Below are positions 12,787-13,909 of a DNA stretch of 13,909 bases, piece after piece. The DNA is from Spirochaeta sp. GTDB lineage: Bacteria; Spirochaetota; Spirochaetia; Spirochaetales_E; Spirochaetaceae_B. The notes under the pieces were generated by a model that worked only from the letters and a program-made list of their open reading frames with translations, did not search any database and was not told the origin of the DNA. The stretch's first letter is position 1; the number at the start of each line of letters is the position of its first letter. Location of the stretch: positions 1 to 13,909 of the forward strand of contig JAUUYD010000013.1 in NCBI GenBank assembly GCA_030590585.1, given 5' to 3'. Position numbers and translations under genes: made by a program.

Positions 12787-13719
12787 TTAATCCCGGAGCC
12801 GGTCCAACAGAACGGCGCCGATGATGATGATACCTTTTACGACAAGCTGAAAGTATGCTGAAATACCAAGAAGATTCATTCCGTTGTTGATAACACCGAT
12901 CAGCAGGGCGCCGATGAATGTACCCCATATGGCCCCGCGGCCGCCCATCAGGCTGGTGCCGCCGATTACCACGGCAGCGATGACGTCAAGCTCATACCCG
13001 GTTCCGGCGATGGGTTCGGCGGAATTCAGGCGGGAGGTGAGGATGAGAGAGCTGATTCCTGCCGTGAGCCCTGAAATACCGTAGATGAGGGTTTTGTAGA
13101 ACGGGGCGCTGATCCCTGAGAGACGTACCGTTTCCTCATTGCCGCCTATAGCGTAGGTGTAACGTCCCAATCGGGTCTGGGTGAGGATGAGCCAGGCCAG
13201 GGCTACAGTTACGATAAAGATGATTATGGGAATCGGGATGCCGATGAAGTAGCCGGCTCCGATCTTCCGGAAGTTCTCGTCGAACCCGGAGATGGGATAG
13301 CCCCGGGTGTATATCATCGTGAGGCCCCGGGCGATACTCATCATCCCGAGAGTGACGACAAAGGGAGTTATTTTACCGGCATTGATGATGAACCCGTTCA
13401 CCAGGCCGAAGAAGGATCCTACAACTAGAGTCACCACGAAAGCCGGGAATGGACCGTATCCCGCCCGGAGCATCCCGGCACAGGCGACGCCTGATATGGC
13501 AAGCAGCGATCCCACCGAGAGATCGATGCCTCCGGTGAGTATGACGAAGGTCATGCCGACGGCCATGATGCCGTAAATGGATGTCTGCCTGACGATGTTG
13601 ATAATATTGATTTTGGTGAGGAACACTGGCGAGAGGATTGACAGAACGACACAGATGAAGAAGAACGCGATAACAATCCCGTAATTCTTCATGATGTGCT
13701 TGATATTGAGGCTTTTCAC
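12787..13719 (-). CDS. RbsC-family sugar ABC transporter permease
   Basis: A 310-residue inner-membrane permease of the ribose/xylose/galactose (RbsC, XylH, MglC) family. It would form the channel of an importer with the ATPase encoded just upstream and a periplasmic sugar-binding protein not in this window. About eight or more hydrophobic segments are visible. Family hallmarks are GMTFVILTGGIDLSVGS (55-71) and the ATPase-contacting loop AIGGNEETVRLSGI (190-203), followed by the conserved VIGGTSLMGGRG segment near the C-terminus. The start is a GTG that overlaps the ATPase stop (GTGA), with AGGAG 7 bp upstream. The substrate is not determined by the permease; the isomerase and epimerase genes downstream suggest a ketose or rare hexose. 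Confidence 0.94.
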   Translation of the reverse strand: MKSLNIKHIMKNYGIVIAFFFICVVLSILSPVFLTKINIINIVRQTSIYGIMAVGMTFVILTGGIDLSVGSLLAISGVACAGMLRAGYGPFPAFVVTLVVGSFFGLVNGFIINAGKITPFVVTLGMMSIARGLTMIYTRGYPISGFDENFRKIGAGYFIGIPIPIIIFIVTVALAWLILTQTRLGRYTYAIGGNEETVRLSGISAPFYKTLIYGISGLTAGISSLILTSRLNSAEPIAGTGYELDVIAAVVIGGTSLMGGRGAIWGTFIGALLIGVINNGMNLLGISAYFQLVVKGIIIIGAVLLDRLRD

Positions 13720-13909
13720 GCGGGAACTCCTTTTTCACGGAGGCCGAGAGAGTATTCCATCACCTCTTCCTCGTCGGTTTCGCCTTTGGCGAATTCCTTG
13801 ACTATGCGGCCGTCGTAGACGATTTCGATGCGGTCGCTCATGTTCATGATTTCCGTCAGTTCAGAAGAGACCATAATAATACCGGCTCCTTTGCCGGCAA
13901 GGCTCTGCA
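13716..13909 (-). CDS. RbsA/MglA-type sugar ABC transporter ATPase (C-terminal end only)
   Basis: The last 63 codons of a gene that continues beyond the window edge. The translation contains LAGKGAGIIMVSSELTEIM and MSDRIEIVYDGRIVKEF, the conserved ending of the second nucleotide-binding domain of RbsA/MglA/XylG ATPases (the VSSEL segment and the switch-region MSDRI pattern). It ends LREKGVPA with a TGA overlapping the permease GTG by 4 bp. In this family one polypeptide carries two ATPase domains and energises sugar import; only the tail can be seen here. Confidence 0.92.
   Translation of the reverse strand, partial: QSLAGKGAGIIMVSSELTEIMNMSDRIEIVYDGRIVKEFAKGETDEEEVMEYSLGLREKGVPA

Noticed and set aside
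1..13909. CRISPR array, tRNA, rRNA, insertion sequence
   Set aside because: No regularly spaced direct repeats, cloverleaf, conserved rRNA segment, transposase or IS-type terminal repeats were seen on either strand.

Overview
The window looks like a chromosomal segment of a spirochaete-like bacterium. This is an inference. It rests on three small lipoproteins whose lipoboxes are loose (Ser or Gly before the Cys: FISC, LYSC, LSGC), a ribose-type sugar ABC operon joined to a ketose 3-epimerase, and moderate G+C. No rRNA, tRNA or marker gene confirms it. Every intact gene is on the minus strand, so transcription runs from high to low coordinates. The only recognisable plus-strand coding remnant is a broken antitoxin fragment at 3526-3749.

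Right part (13909 down to about 8194). A sugar operon enters from outside the window: the C-terminus of an RbsA/MglA-type ATPase, an RbsC-type permease (GTGA overlap), a large cupin protein resembling class I mannose-6-phosphate isomerase, and a D-psicose/D-tagatose 3-epimerase in which every known active-site residue is present. The last three are 15-27 bp apart, so import and isomerisation of a ketose or related rare sugar is the natural reading. Two unrecognised lipoproteins and a membrane-anchored endonuclease/exonuclease/phosphatase (EEP) protein follow with 15-21 bp spacing; they may form a second unit.

Middle (8191 down to 1128). This is a dense stress/defence island with four toxin-antitoxin (TA) loci of different families. 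In transcription order they are vapBC (PIN toxin), hipBA, a Phd-ParE/RelE pair, and higBA with an antitoxin fused to an ImmA/IrrE-type metallopeptidase domain. A 705-residue superfamily 1 helicase overlaps vapC by 4 bp, giving a vapB-vapC-helicase operon; this is the most unusual arrangement in the window. Each TA locus has a readable sigma-70-like promoter with symmetric repeats on or near it. The clearest is higBA, where two identical 15-bp palindromes flank a TTGACA-17-TATTAT promoter. The higA-like remnant and a roughly 190-bp structured non-coding stretch (2650-2841) point to repeated insertion and decay.

Left end (1127 to 1). A DUF805 membrane protein with an added C-terminal zinc ribbon is followed by a small lipoprotein.

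No gene-free stretch exceeds 300 bp once the remnant and the structured element are counted. The spacers at 410-557, 1023-1127, 5272-5394 and 10573-10659 hold only the weak signals listed. No convincing Rho-independent terminator was found anywhere.
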